Shown: positions 32,276 to 40,574, counted from the first letter of the stretch. The stretch is DNA of 64,000 bases from CAYFVU01 sp964346645 (GCA_964346645.1 CAYFVU010000007.1:4244-68243); one strand, 5' to 3'. Numbers and translations: made by a program. Notes: a model not told the origin generated them from the sequence alone.

Positions 32276-33121
32276 ATGGTCTATCTTCTTTCAGCTATCG
32301 TATTCGGAACTCTCATCGGTCATATTTTCAAACTCCGCGACCGCGTGGGGAGCTCCACCTATGCGATTCTCCTGGTCAACTACATCGTCGCCATCGGCAT
32401 CAGCGCGGTGCAGGTGCGGAACATGGATTTCGGACCGCGTCCCGTAGGGGCGGTATCGCTCGCAGTAAGCCTCGGCGTGCTCTTCGTGCTGTGCTACGCA
32501 CTCATGAACCACACCATCCGGAAACTCGGCGTTTCGATATCGGTAAGCCTCACACGCCTCTCGGCGGTGCTTCCCACCCTCGGCTCCATTCTCCTCTTCG
32601 GAGAGCAGGTCAAGCTGCTCCAAGTCCCGGGGCTCGTGCTGGCCTTCGCGGTCCTTCCCCTCTCGGCTCAGGAGCTTCCTTCGCGAAGCAACATACGTCG
32701 TCTCCTCCACGGCGGACTCGGCTGGGGGCTGCTCCTCTTCTTCGCCATGGGGGTGAACGACTTTATCTTCAAGATAAAGGGGGAGCTCTTCAGAAGCGTC
32801 GACTACAGCAGCTTTCTGCTGGTAGTCTACCTGGTTGCTTTTACCTTCTGTCTGTTCGAGGTCCTGCGCAGGCGTATCTCCATCTCGCGTAGCGCAGTGC
32901 TGCTGGGGACCGCCCTTGGTGCGGTAAACTATGCGACCGCCGCGAGCATCATGGCGGCGATGGAAGTGCTGCCCGGCATGTTCGCCTATCCTATTAACGG
33001 CGTGGGAGTCATCCTCCTCACCTCGGTCACCAGTCTCTTCCTGTGGCGGGAGAAACTGCGTTCCCACAACTACATCTTCATCGTAGGGGCCGTTCTCGCA
33101 ATCTGGCTGATCAATCTCTGA
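32276..33121 (+). CDS. DMT (EamA-like) superfamily transporter
   Basis: A 281-aa membrane protein with about ten helices in two repeats. Short basic turns separate the helices (FKLRDRVGSSTYAILLVNY, HTIRKLGVSISVSLTRLSAVLPTLGSILLFGEQ). The GEQ following a helix in repeat 1 and the LFLWREKL in repeat 2 mirror the conserved E of EamA half-repeats. Such carriers export or import small metabolites. There is no operon partner; the substrate is unknown. An AAAGGA ribosome site lies about 8 nt before the ATG. Confidence 0.85.
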   Translation: MVYLLSAIVFGTLIGHIFKLRDRVGSSTYAILLVNYIVAIGISAVQVRNMDFGPRPVGAVSLAVSLGVLFVLCYALMNHTIRKLGVSISVSLTRLSAVLPTLGSILLFGEQVKLLQVPGLVLAFAVLPLSAQELPSRSNIRRLLHGGLGWGLLLFFAMGVNDFIFKIKGELFRSVDYSSFLLVVYLVAFTFCLFEVLRRRISISRSAVLLGTALGAVNYATAASIMAAMEVLPGMFAYPINGVGVILLTSVTSLFLWREKLRSHNYIFIVGAVLAIWLINL

Positions 33122-33175
33122 TCTGTCCGTTGCGCAGAATCCGGATTGCGGGAATGCAAAAGTTGGATTAATTGG

Positions 33176-33204
33176 TTTATTAACTCGAAAAAACAAATTA
33201 CACT
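33176..33204 (+). promoter_or_regulatory. Weak candidate leaderless promoter of the ECF-like gene
   Basis: TTTATT (33176-33181), 17-nt spacer, TACACT (33199-33204), then 6 nt and the ATG at 33211 with no ribosome site. The -35 box is poor, so the assignment rests on the spacing shared with other genes. Confidence 0.35.
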
Positions 33205-33210
33205 AGACTA

Positions 33211-33816
33211 ATGGTAGACGGTAAATGGCTGTGCGGGTACCGGACCGGTAGGAAACTGTATTGGCCGATCGTGGTTGGAATTGCGGTAATCCTCGGGGTA
33301 TTCAACGCTGCATTGGGCTATACGAATACGTACCTCTTCCGTCTCCCCCTCTTCCTCGACACCATAGGAACTCTCGTGTCGACCGCCCTGTTCGGACTCC
33401 TTCCAGGCCTCGTCACCGCCGTGGTGACGCATGTGGTGCCGCATCTCGTGCCGTTCATGGCCAGCGACTTCATCCAGTGGGTATTCTGCAGCATTGCCTC
33501 GGTCCTCACGCTCCGGCTCTTTATGCGGTACGATATGTTTGATACCATGCCCCACGCCATTGCGGTTTCCGTGGCGGTAACGTTGGCCAATGCACTCGTG
33601 GGGGCGGCCACAGCGGTATTCTTCTTCTCGGGGCTGACCGCACATCCCGTAGACTACCTGATGACCGGTTTTCTCACCATCGGCCAAAACATCCTCAGCG
33701 CATCCTTCTGGTCGAGGATACCGGTAAATCTCATCGACAAGGGAATTGCCGTTTTTATCGCCTTTGGGCTGTACAAGTGGTGCCGGAGTAGAGAAGAGGG
33801 GAAAGAGGACGAATGA
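33211..33816 (+). CDS. Membrane protein resembling an ECF transporter S component
   Basis: A 201-aa protein with about six helices. After a basic N-terminus, WPIVVGIAVILGVFNAALGYTNTYLFRLPLFLDTIGTLVSTALFGLLPGLVTAV resembles the substrate-specific S units of ECF vitamin importers (a short re-entrant loop then a Gly-rich helix). No EcfT or ATPase genes are nearby, but S units often use shared modules encoded elsewhere. The stop overlaps the start of the next membrane gene by 4 bp (ATGA). The vitamin or metabolite is not assignable. Confidence 0.65.
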   Translation: MVDGKWLCGYRTGRKLYWPIVVGIAVILGVFNAALGYTNTYLFRLPLFLDTIGTLVSTALFGLLPGLVTAVVTHVVPHLVPFMASDFIQWVFCSIASVLTLRLFMRYDMFDTMPHAIAVSVAVTLANALVGAATAVFFFSGLTAHPVDYLMTGFLTIGQNILSASFWSRIPVNLIDKGIAVFIAFGLYKWCRSREEGKEDE

Positions 33817-34490
33817 AAACGAGCGATGTTCTGTCTCTGCTGTTTGTGGGGGCAGTAGTACTCTTCTTCGTACACCCGTTTACCTACGAGGCCTATACCT
33901 ATGCCTATGCACGGGCCCCGATGCTGCTCTCGTTTCTCAAATTCGCCGTGCTCGCTACCTTCGGCGAGATGCTGGTGGCGCGCTTGAGGAGGGGAGCTTA
34001 TCTTCCCGCCCGATTCGGCCTGCGCCCGAAGGCGCTGGTGTGGGGAATCCTGGGCGTGTTCATTTGGATCGCATTCGGCATATTCTCCCACGGAGTAACG
34101 GCGCTCTTCTTCTCCGAAACGAGCGTGATCACCCGTGCAGCCGCAGAGGCCGGCGCCACTGCATCGGTTGGTGCGAAGCTGCTCAACGCCTTCTCGATCT
34201 CGCTCTTCATGAACATCATATTCGCCCCGATAATGATGTTTACGCACCATCTGACCGATACCTACATCGCGCAGAACGGCGGAAGGTTCCCGCTCGCGGG
34301 CTTTCGCATGATTCCTCTGTTGGAGTCAGCGGATTGGCAGAGGATGTGGGGCTTCGTCTACAAGAAGACTATTCCCGTCTTCTGGATTCCGGCGCACACT
34401 ATCACCTTCCTTCTTCCAGAGGAACTGCGGGTGCTCTTTGCCGTCGTGCTCTCCGTTTTCCTCGGCCTCCTCCTCACGATAAAGAAGTAA
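33813..34490 (+). CDS. Integral membrane protein, possible distant Mpv17/PMP22 relative
   Basis: A 225-aa protein with four or five helices, co-translated with the preceding ECF-like gene (ATGA overlap). The C-terminal part TIPVFWIPAHTITFLLPEEL, followed by RVLFAVVLSVFLGLLL, follows the pattern of Mpv17/PMP22 proteins (a Trp-Pro pair, Phe, Pro, then RVL and a helix). An upstream AP-containing helix (NIIFAPIMMFTHHLTDTYI) is also compatible. The match is a pattern seen by eye, so the family is a suggestion only. Role unknown; the partner gene suggests a transport-related task. Confidence 0.6.
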   Translation: MKTSDVLSLLFVGAVVLFFVHPFTYEAYTYAYARAPMLLSFLKFAVLATFGEMLVARLRRGAYLPARFGLRPKALVWGILGVFIWIAFGIFSHGVTALFFSETSVITRAAAEAGATASVGAKLLNAFSISLFMNIIFAPIMMFTHHLTDTYIAQNGGRFPLAGFRMIPLLESADWQRMWGFVYKKTIPVFWIPAHTITFLLPEELRVLFAVVLSVFLGLLLTIKK

Positions 34491-34541
34491 GATTTTTTCA
34501 AAATGGTAATTTTGAGAGCACCTCAAGTGAAAAGAGTTCTG

Positions 34542-34973
34542 CTATTCGGTGAGGGAGGGCTTGTCCATGAAATCGGGAAAACGGTAGGTAATGGTCCCGT
34601 CGTCTTCCACCTCCATGCGGGCATACCCGCGGTCGGAGAGGTCGGATAGCACCTTCTCGGTCTCCTCGAGGGAGAGACTCGACTCGAGGGATGCGGTGGT
34701 GACGGTAAGGGCCCCCCTCTTTGCCTTCGCGAGCTTGAGGATTTCCTTCTCCTTTTTGATCCGCGCCTCCTTGCTGTTCTCCTTCGGCCGCTTTGCGGCA
34801 GAGGGGCCGGCGTACCTGGCAACGAGGCCTCTGACGAGGGGGATGAAACCGGCGAATATGAGGGGAAAGATCCAGAACCAGCCGCCGATGCGGAAGTAGA
34901 GAATCGCGAAGAGGAGGGTAAAGGCGGCACCGGAGATGAGCTCTTCCTGTGAACCCTTCTTGTGCTGTTTCAT
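34542..34973 (-). CDS. Small two-helix membrane protein with C-terminal winged-helix-like domain
   Basis: A 143-aa protein. Two closely spaced hydrophobic helices (about residues 15-29 and 32-49, GAAFTLLFAILYFRIGGWFW) follow a polar N-terminus. A basic linker (AAKRPKENSKEARIKKEKEIL) leads to a compact domain, ALTVTTASLESSLSLEETEKVLSDLSDRGYARMEVEDDGTITYRF, that looks like a winged helix with a wing hairpin. This is a membrane-tethered module of unknown function. Confidence 0.65.
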   Translation of the reverse strand: MKQHKKGSQEELISGAAFTLLFAILYFRIGGWFWIFPLIFAGFIPLVRGLVARYAGPSAAKRPKENSKEARIKKEKEILKLAKAKRGALTVTTASLESSLSLEETEKVLSDLSDRGYARMEVEDDGTITYRFPDFMDKPSLTE

Positions 34974-34979
34974 GTGCCT

Positions 34980-35008
34980 AACCTACTACGAAGAGACCGT
35001 TTCGGCAA
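34980..35008 (-). promoter_or_regulatory. Candidate leaderless promoter for the 34973 gene
   Basis: On the minus strand TTGCCG (35008-35003), 17-nt spacer, TAGGTT (34985-34980), then 6 nt (AGGCAC) and the ATG at 34973. No Shine-Dalgarno sequence at a useful distance. Confidence 0.45.
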
Positions 35009-35033
35009 GCGGTGAATGTTTGGCCTCTTCTGT

Positions 35034-36419
35034 TTAACTGAGATCCTTGGCTGTGGCTGCGGCCCGATGTCCATACCACGCGCGTAGGGCACTTCGCAGC
35101 GCGAGAGAGAGAATGAGCGGTAACGCGGCCGCCGGGATCGACTGTGGGAGAAGGAAGCTCGAGAGGAGGAAGAGCCCTGAGATCATTGCAGCTGCGGTAA
35201 AGTAGATGGAAACGGTTCGGCTGCGCCGCGCGAGTCGGAAGGAGAGAAAGCCGGCGACGATGTGAGGTGGCCATGCCCAGATAATGTTGAGGTTATTCGT
35301 CGTCATCTCGTATCCCGAGAGAGTCCAGAGGAGGACCATGGCGATGCCGAGAAAGCCTGCTATGGCGAAGAGGATTCCGTCGGCTGCTCCTGCGATCCTC
35401 GAGAAGCGGAGCTTCGTCACGGAGATGAGAATGAGCAGCGCTGCAAAGAGCCAGAGCGCGGCGATAGGGGGGAACGGCGGCGGCTGAGGGTCGCTCCGCC
35501 TCTGACGGTAGACGAAGCCGCTTCCCGCCTCGAGTTCCCTCCCCTCTCTTCTGCTTCCTTTCTCTTCTTCCTGACGGCCCGCAGTAGTATTCTCGGAGCT
35601 TTCGGTCATGACCACACGGGCCTCCTCGATCGCATCCATGAGCTGGAAGGGAAGGTAGAGCCTGTCCCCGAGGCGCGGCTGCCGGTCGGAGGGAATCCCG
35701 AACATCAGGTTTATACCCAGGTGCACGTACGGGGTCGCCCGGAGATAGGGGGAGATCTCCTCGCGAAAGCTCTTCTGTTGCTGGGGGATGCGATAGACCA
35801 GCTTCTCTCCGAAGAGGAGGGTAAAGAGGTCGCGTACACGCGTGGTGCAGTTATCGAAGAAGAAGTCGTAGATGTAGACGCGGTTCTCGGGCAGGCCGTT
35901 GTAGGAGAGGAAGCGGTAGAGCCGCTGCTTCTCTCCCCAGGTGAGGCCGAGCTCCTGCTCAACGATGCTGCGGTCCTCGTAGCTCTTGTAGAAGTTATAG
36001 GCGCGTTCGGTGTCTATGACCCCGAGCATGAACGGGAGGTAGCCGGAGACGAAGTTGGGTACGAAACCCGAGTCGAAGGGTACCGACGACTGGCCGTAGT
36101 TGAAGAGGCGGTCCACACCTATTGAAGGATCCCATATCCTGATGGCCGTGTGTCCGAAGGTCGAGTAGAGCGCCTCTCCCGGATAGATGGTTACCATGGA
36201 TATTTCGGCTCCGGGACTGAGCAGCGGGTTAGGCGAGAAATTATCCGGGATCGAGAGCGAGGGGAGCGACCCGACCCTGGCGGCATCGGCGGTAATCGAG
36301 ACCTTAGCTTTCTGATGCTCTCCTGACAGAGCTTCGGCTGTTGCTCCGAAGGGCATGGAGAGAGAGAATACACAGCAGATGATCATGAACCCGGCGGCTG
36401 AAAGAATGCGCGTACTCAT
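35034..36419 (-). CDS. DUF4105 (Lnb N-terminal periplasmic-type) membrane protein
   Basis: A 461-aa protein with a signal peptide (to about residue 29). The periplasmic DUF4105 domain is recognisable by VTIYPGEALYSTFGHTAIRIWDP, LFNYGQSSV and YIYDFFFDNCTTRVRDLF; the conserved His, Asn and Cys suggest an NlpC/P60-like thiol hydrolase fold. A low-complexity linker (ENTTAGRQEEEKGSRREGREL) follows, then about five C-terminal membrane helices starting PIAALWLFAALLILI. The family is found in the envelopes of Gram-negative bacteria and its substrate is unknown. It is divergent in orientation only from the small gene at 34542, which lies downstream on the same strand. Confidence 0.82.
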   Translation of the reverse strand: MSTRILSAAGFMIICCVFSLSMPFGATAEALSGEHQKAKVSITADAARVGSLPSLSIPDNFSPNPLLSPGAEISMVTIYPGEALYSTFGHTAIRIWDPSIGVDRLFNYGQSSVPFDSGFVPNFVSGYLPFMLGVIDTERAYNFYKSYEDRSIVEQELGLTWGEKQRLYRFLSYNGLPENRVYIYDFFFDNCTTRVRDLFTLLFGEKLVYRIPQQQKSFREEISPYLRATPYVHLGINLMFGIPSDRQPRLGDRLYLPFQLMDAIEEARVVMTESSENTTAGRQEEEKGSRREGRELEAGSGFVYRQRRSDPQPPPFPPIAALWLFAALLILISVTKLRFSRIAGAADGILFAIAGFLGIAMVLLWTLSGYEMTTNNLNIIWAWPPHIVAGFLSFRLARRSRTVSIYFTAAAMISGLFLLSSFLLPQSIPAAALPLILSLALRSALRAWYGHRAAATAKDLS

Positions 36420-36480
36420 CCTCCCGTAGCTTACAGAGTTCTTCTCTGCCGTGTAAAGTCATTTTTTTGCTTTTCGGCCC

Positions 36481-37623
36481 CTATCTTCTCCCTCGCGTTT
36501 TTTTGCTCTGGGGTCGCTCTCCGACTTCGACTGTTCTGCGGATCTTGTCGCCGCTTCTGTAGAGGGTGAGCTCGACACTGTCGCCGACGCGTACCTCGTT
36601 TTCGAGGTAGGCAATGAGGTCTTTGTATCTGTCGACATCCTGTCCTTCGATGCCTGTGATGATGTCGCCTCCGACCGGAAGCCGCATGTTGCCTATGCGT
36701 ATCTCTCTTCGTCCGCCGCGAAGGCCGGACTCGTCAGCGGGACTATTGTTCAAGATTTGAACGATAAGCACCCCCTTTTCGACGGGGACATTTACGTCTG
36801 CACGATTCAATATCTTCGAGAGTCCGGGATTGAGGTTGAGGGACTGGATACCGAGCCACGGATGGGGGTAGTGCCCCTCCTCTATGAGAGCCGGCACCAC
36901 CTTCTTGACGATGTTCGACGAGATGGCGAAGCCGATACCGGCACTCGCCCCGCTCGGACTGATGATGGCGGAATTGACGCCGATTACCTCACCCTCGAGG
37001 TTCATCAGTGGGCCGCCGGAATTACCCGGGTTGATCGGCGTGTCGGTCTGAATTGCCTCGCTGATGAAACTGCCGTTCGGACTCTTTATCATGCGGCCGA
37101 GGGCCGAGATTACGCCGAAGGTGAGTGTCTGATCGAAGCTGAAGGGATTGCCCATCGCCACGACGAACTCGCCCACGTTGAGTATCTCGGAGTTCCCGAG
37201 CTCGAGCGGTGCGGGCAATCCTTCGCCCTCGATCTCGAGGACGGCGATGTCCGTAAGCGGATCCGTACCGACTATTTCGGCCTCATACGATCGCCCCTTG
37301 CCGAGGGTGACGGTGATTGTTTTCGCATTCTTTATGACGTGGTAGTTGGTGACCACGTGGCCGTTATCGTCGTAGAGAAAGCCTGAGCCCGCACCCTTTT
37401 GGGTAGTGGGCATGTTGAACATCCCTACCGTCAGGGCCTTTGTGGTTATGTTTGCTACTGCATTGTGGGTTTTTTGGTAGACCTGTTCGACTTCGTTCTG
37501 CAGCCTCTGTACTGATGGAGCCGTTTGCGCATACGCCTCGAATTGAGGAATGAAGAGGAGTGCTGCGGCGAGAACGAATGCAACCATCGTACCGTTTCTT
37601 ACCAGTTCTTTTCTTTTTAACAC
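36481..37623 (-). CDS. htrA: HtrA/DegP-family serine protease with one PDZ domain
   Basis: A 380-aa envelope protease/chaperone. After a basic start and an uncleaved or cleaved signal helix (VAFVLAAALLFIPQFEAYAQ), the trypsin-fold domain has all three catalytic residues: His in VVTNYHVIKNA, Asp in DPLTDIAVLEI and Ser in PINPGNSGGPLMN. A single PDZ domain follows (HPWLGIQSLNL, GVLIVQILNNSPADESGLRGG, GGDIITGIEGQDVDRYKDL). It degrades misfolded periplasmic proteins. The start is GTG at 37623, chosen because AAGGAGG lies 5 nt upstream; a further 25 in-frame codons upstream read into the promoter. Confidence 0.93.
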   Translation of the reverse strand: MLKRKELVRNGTMVAFVLAAALLFIPQFEAYAQTAPSVQRLQNEVEQVYQKTHNAVANITTKALTVGMFNMPTTQKGAGSGFLYDDNGHVVTNYHVIKNAKTITVTLGKGRSYEAEIVGTDPLTDIAVLEIEGEGLPAPLELGNSEILNVGEFVVAMGNPFSFDQTLTFGVISALGRMIKSPNGSFISEAIQTDTPINPGNSGGPLMNLEGEVIGVNSAIISPSGASAGIGFAISSNIVKKVVPALIEEGHYPHPWLGIQSLNLNPGLSKILNRADVNVPVEKGVLIVQILNNSPADESGLRGGRREIRIGNMRLPVGGDIITGIEGQDVDRYKDLIAYLENEVRVGDSVELTLYRSGDKIRRTVEVGERPQSKKTRGRR

Positions 37624-37642
37624 GAAAGCCTCCTTCGATTTA

Positions 37643-37671
37643 AGTATAATAAGGAGAACAGTAGGAGTAAA
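37643..37671 (-). promoter_or_regulatory. Promoter of htrA
   Basis: On the minus strand TTTACT (37671-37666), 17-nt spacer, TATACT (37648-37643), then a short leader with AAGGAGG before the GTG start. Confidence 0.55.
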
Positions 37672-37738
37672 ATTTGCCTCCCTTTTTACCCCTCTCAAGG
37701 TCCTGAACCGGCTAATGGTCCTTACTCGACTAATAGCC

Positions 37739-38518
37739 CTACTTCGCCTTCGCCGCGGCCAGTTCGGTTTTTGCGGCCTTTGCGAGCAAGAGACTGTCCA
37801 TGGAAACGGTGATGTAGCGGAAACCCTCTTCGGATCGTCGGTAGGCGGCCTCTCCGCTTCCTACGAAAATCCCGGCGGCCTTTCCGTTTTTCTCGCAAGC
37901 CTCCACGATCCGGCGCTCAGCCTCCTGTATTTTCGGATGCTCGACCTGACCGGGTATTCCGAGAGAATGGGAGAGGTCGAAGGGACCGAGAAAGATCACG
38001 TCTATCTCCGGCACCCCCGCAACTGCATCGAGGGCCTCGAGCCCCTCGCTGCTCTCGCACTGGACGACTATGAGCAGCTCCTCGGCGGTGCGTGCGAAGT
38101 ACTCGTCGACGGCCATGGCGCCGTAGTTCGCGGCTCTAGGCATGGCCAGTCCCCTGTGGCCCTTCGGATAGTAGTGGGCCGCCCGGACTATGCCTTCGGC
38201 GGACTCCTGTGTTCCGACCTGAGGAACCTGTAGACCGGCGGGGCCGATGTCGAGGGATTTGAGAATGGTCGCATCAGCCGAATCGGGTACCCGCACGACC
38301 GAGGGCACTCCCCTCGCATCGCAGGCACGCACCAGATCCAGGGCGGTTTCCACCGACCAGGGGCCGTGTTCGGTGTCGATCACGAGGAAGTCGAAACCCG
38401 CAAGCGCCATGATCTCGGTCGAATCGGCGCTCCCGAGAGAGACGAAACTGCCGTACACGGTGCCGCCCTCTTTCAGCTGCTGTGAGAGTGACGTATTCGC
38501 CTGCGCTTCTCTCTTCAT
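37739..38518 (-). CDS. HpcH/HpaI family class II aldolase (2-oxo-3-deoxy acid aldolase)
   Basis: A 259-aa TIM-barrel enzyme that cleaves 4-hydroxy-2-oxoacids to pyruvate (or glyoxylate) and an aldehyde using a divalent metal. The landmarks are YGSFVSLGSADSTEIMALAGFDFLVIDTEHGP (the catalytic His), GPAGLQVPQVGTQE, VVQCESSEGLEALDAVAGVPEIDVIFLGPFDLSHSLG (metal ligands Glu and Asp). The length is typical. AGGAGG lies 9 nt before the ATG. It is flanked by htrA and lrgB on the same strand but with gaps of about 50-115 bp, so a joint operon is not certain. Which sugar acid it uses is open. Confidence 0.9.
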   Translation of the reverse strand: MKREAQANTSLSQQLKEGGTVYGSFVSLGSADSTEIMALAGFDFLVIDTEHGPWSVETALDLVRACDARGVPSVVRVPDSADATILKSLDIGPAGLQVPQVGTQESAEGIVRAAHYYPKGHRGLAMPRAANYGAMAVDEYFARTAEELLIVVQCESSEGLEALDAVAGVPEIDVIFLGPFDLSHSLGIPGQVEHPKIQEAERRIVEACEKNGKAAGIFVGSGEAAYRRSEEGFRYITVSMDSLLLAKAAKTELAAAKAK

Positions 38519-38565
38519 ATTCTGTCCTCCTGCGATGAGCTCTCAGGAGTATCCTATCGCCGCTT

Positions 38566-39261
38566 TCACCCGAGAATCAAGTCCAGCCACACCGGGGTCA
38601 AGACCGCGGTCACGATGCCGTTCAGGCAGATGGCCAGGCCCGCCGCAGCGCCCTCCGCCTCACCTTCCTCCAGAGCCCGAGCCGTGCCGATGCCGTGCGC
38701 GGAGTTGCCCATGGCCAGGCCGAACGGTATTCCGGTTACGATGCCGAAGAGTCTGAGCAGTGACGGGCCGGTGATGGCACCGAGAATGCCGGTGGCCACT
38801 ACAACCGCCGCGGTCAGAGAGGGGTTGCCTCCGGTCGTCTCTACGATGCTGATGGCTATGGGAGTGGTGACCGATTTCGGTGCAAGTGAACGTGTGATCT
38901 CATTAGGTACTCCCGCGAGCACGAGGGGTAGGGTAACGGAAACGATGCCGGCCGCTCCGGCGAACAGAGTTGTGGCGAGGATGGCGGGTGCGCTCTCGCC
39001 CAGCTCTTTCAGACGGTCGTAGAGCGGGAGGCCGAGGGCTACCACCGACGGACCGAGGAGAAAGAGCAGGTATCTGCCTCCGAGCTGATAGGTCTCGTAA
39101 TCGATTTCCAATGCGGAGAGGATAGCAATCACTGCCGCCACGGATACCAGCACGGGGTGGAGGAGAAACAAGCCGGTTCGCCTGTACAGTTTCTGTGCCG
39201 CAGCGTACAGCCCGATGGTGATAGTCAGCGCAAAGAGCGGGCTAAAGATGAGCTCATCCAT
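38566..39261 (-). CDS. lrgB: LrgB/CidB family membrane protein
   Basis: A 231-aa inner-membrane protein with several helices. The family pattern is clear: GPSVVALGLPLYDRLKEL, then SLAPKSVTTPIAISIVETTGGNPSLTAAVVVATGILGAITGPSLL and GLAMGNSAHGIGTARALEEGE, the most conserved segment. LrgB acts with LrgA; the pair is known from murein-hydrolase control in Firmicutes and from plastid glycolate/glycerate or pyruvate transport in related systems. Its start overlaps the lrgA end by 8 bp. Confidence 0.93.
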   Translation of the reverse strand: MDELIFSPLFALTITIGLYAAAQKLYRRTGLFLLHPVLVSVAAVIAILSALEIDYETYQLGGRYLLFLLGPSVVALGLPLYDRLKELGESAPAILATTLFAGAAGIVSVTLPLVLAGVPNEITRSLAPKSVTTPIAISIVETTGGNPSLTAAVVVATGILGAITGPSLLRLFGIVTGIPFGLAMGNSAHGIGTARALEEGEAEGAAAGLAICLNGIVTAVLTPVWLDLILG

Positions 39262-39613
39262 GAGGACTTCCCTCGCGACGGCGCTTCGTGGAGAGGGCCC
39301 GTTGGATGAGGCCCGAGGAGAGGAGCACGACGAGGTAACTGATCAAGATCGAGAAGCTCATTAAGGGCCAATAGCTCTTGAGCAGCGATGTGTGGGCCAT
39401 CAGTCCCACGCCTGCGGGCACGAAGAAGAGTGCCAGGTGGTCGAGCAGGAAGCCGGCTGCTCCCTCTATCCACCTGCGCTTGACCAGTCCTGTTGCGAGC
39501 CCTCCCGCCAGCATCAGCATCCCCAGCACGTTTCCCGGCATGGGCACTCCGGCGAGGCTCAATGCCTCTCCCGCGAGGAGGAAGAGCAGCAGCAGCGCGA
39601 AACCACCTATCAT
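39254..39613 (-). CDS. lrgA: LrgA/CidA family holin-like membrane protein
   Basis: A 119-aa protein with four helices. It opens with MIGGFALLLLFLLAGEALSLAGVPMPGNVLGMLML, the LrgA signature (PxPGxVxGM type), and contains DHLALFFVPAGVGLMAHTSLL. The frame ends inside the lrgB start, so translation is coupled. The promoter lies 9-38 bp upstream and the start codon is nearly at the predicted transcription start. The MITE-like element begins 6 bp beyond the -35 box. Confidence 0.92.
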   Translation of the reverse strand: MIGGFALLLLFLLAGEALSLAGVPMPGNVLGMLMLAGGLATGLVKRRWIEGAAGFLLDHLALFFVPAGVGLMAHTSLLKSYWPLMSFSILISYLVVLLSSGLIQRALSTKRRREGSPHG

Positions 39614-39621
39614 ATCGACTC

Positions 39622-39651
39622 AGTATACCAGTCCCTTCACAACAGGGGCAA
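39622..39651 (-). promoter_or_regulatory. Promoter of lrgAB, nearly leaderless
   Basis: On the minus strand TTGCCC (39651-39646), 18-nt spacer, TATACT (39627-39622), then 8 nt and the ATG at 39613. No ribosome site. The element at 39658-39813 abuts it. Confidence 0.65.
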
Positions 39652-39657
39652 ACTCTT

Positions 39658-39813
39658 TTTTTAGTGGGTCAAATCTTGCATTTGACTCTGAGGCAGCTCT
39701 CATTACTACATTTTATGTGTGAATCTTCCTACTGATAGAGCCACACATATTCTGTTTTTCTCCTCGATGGGCGAGGGATTCTACTGCCGATGCAAGATTT
39801 GACCCACTAAAAA
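39658..39813. mobile_element. 156-bp MITE-like element with 24-bp perfect terminal inverted repeats
   Basis: The ends 39658-39681 and 39790-39813 are exact reverse complements over 24 bp (outer part TTTTTAGTGGGTCAAATC). The left end also contains GTCAAA-7 nt-TTTGAC, a smaller hairpin. Inside, ATGTGTG (39715-39721) pairs with CACACAT (39742-39748). It holds no gene. The size, perfect ends and lack of coding capacity suggest a non-autonomous element mobilised by a transposase elsewhere. No target duplication is evident. It supplies the stop codon of the DA1-like gene and lies next to the lrgAB promoter. Confidence 0.65.
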
Positions 39814-40550
39814 CGCTTTTTCGTCCGCAGTACACCCAGCCAGCGTTTCCTCCCGTGACGATGTACGTAGCGTCGTACCTTGCGGAAACCTTTTCCGTAC
39901 ACACGGTCATTCTGCTCCTGCATCTGCCGGATTTGATACTCGGCCTTCAAGCTGCGCTTCTGTCTGAGAGCGAGAAAGGCGGCCATATTGCAGCTCCCCT
40001 CTTTGAGCCATTTCTTTGCGTCGTTGCGGCCGTTGAGGTGGATCCATGCGTGCATCAGCTCGTGTGCCGCGGTGGCGAGAAAAGCCTCGTAGGGTAATCC
40101 ATGGAGGACGAAGACCCTAATTTTGAGTTCGAGGATGTTGCCCGCGCCGTCGCTCTTCTTCGCGGCGTGAGTAAAACCCTGCTCCTCGCCGGATTTCGAG
40201 TACTTCTTCAAGGTCTCCCTGTCGAGGAGGCTGAATGAGGGGTTGAAGGGTTTTAGTATAATTCCTGTATTCTCGAGCAGATCCCTCGCCTCGTAGAGTA
40301 TCCTCAGTCCCGTCTCCTTGTCCTCGATCGCATCGGCCTTGCAGAGGCCGCATATCTTTCGCCCATCCTCGAAGGTGAAACCTCCGTCGGAGGAACGTTT
40401 CGACATGAGGCGGCCGCAGTAGTCGCACGCAGAATGGCTGTTTCGATGGCCGTAGTGGTAATTGTTTCCCCAGAAGTCCTTAAGGTACTTTCCCTCTATC
40501 TCTTTGCCGCAAATCGCACAGACCGGTGCGTCGAGATCGCTGCTGCTCAT
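39807..40550 (-). CDS. DA1-like metallopeptidase with zinc-finger N-terminus
   Basis: A 247-aa protein. Two LIM-like zinc-binding units come first: CAICGKEIEGKYLKDFWGNNYHYGH then CDYCGRL and CGLC. The C-terminal domain has the metallopeptidase motif AAHELMHAWIHL (H-E-x-x-H) followed by WLKEGSCNMAAFLAL, as in DA1 proteins (DA1-like domain) of plants and bacteria. No signal peptide, so it is cytosolic. The start is the ATG at 40550, because the 42 codons before it in frame are unlike the family. The TAG stop lies within the right end of the MITE-like element, so the last residue or more come from, or were cut by, the insertion. Confidence 0.75.
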   Translation of the reverse strand: MSSSDLDAPVCAICGKEIEGKYLKDFWGNNYHYGHRNSHSACDYCGRLMSKRSSDGGFTFEDGRKICGLCKADAIEDKETGLRILYEARDLLENTGIILKPFNPSFSLLDRETLKKYSKSGEEQGFTHAAKKSDGAGNILELKIRVFVLHGLPYEAFLATAAHELMHAWIHLNGRNDAKKWLKEGSCNMAAFLALRQKRSLKAEYQIRQMQEQNDRVYGKGFRKVRRYVHRHGRKRWLGVLRTKKRF

Positions 40551-40574
40551 ACCTATAAGATAAGAAAAAATATG

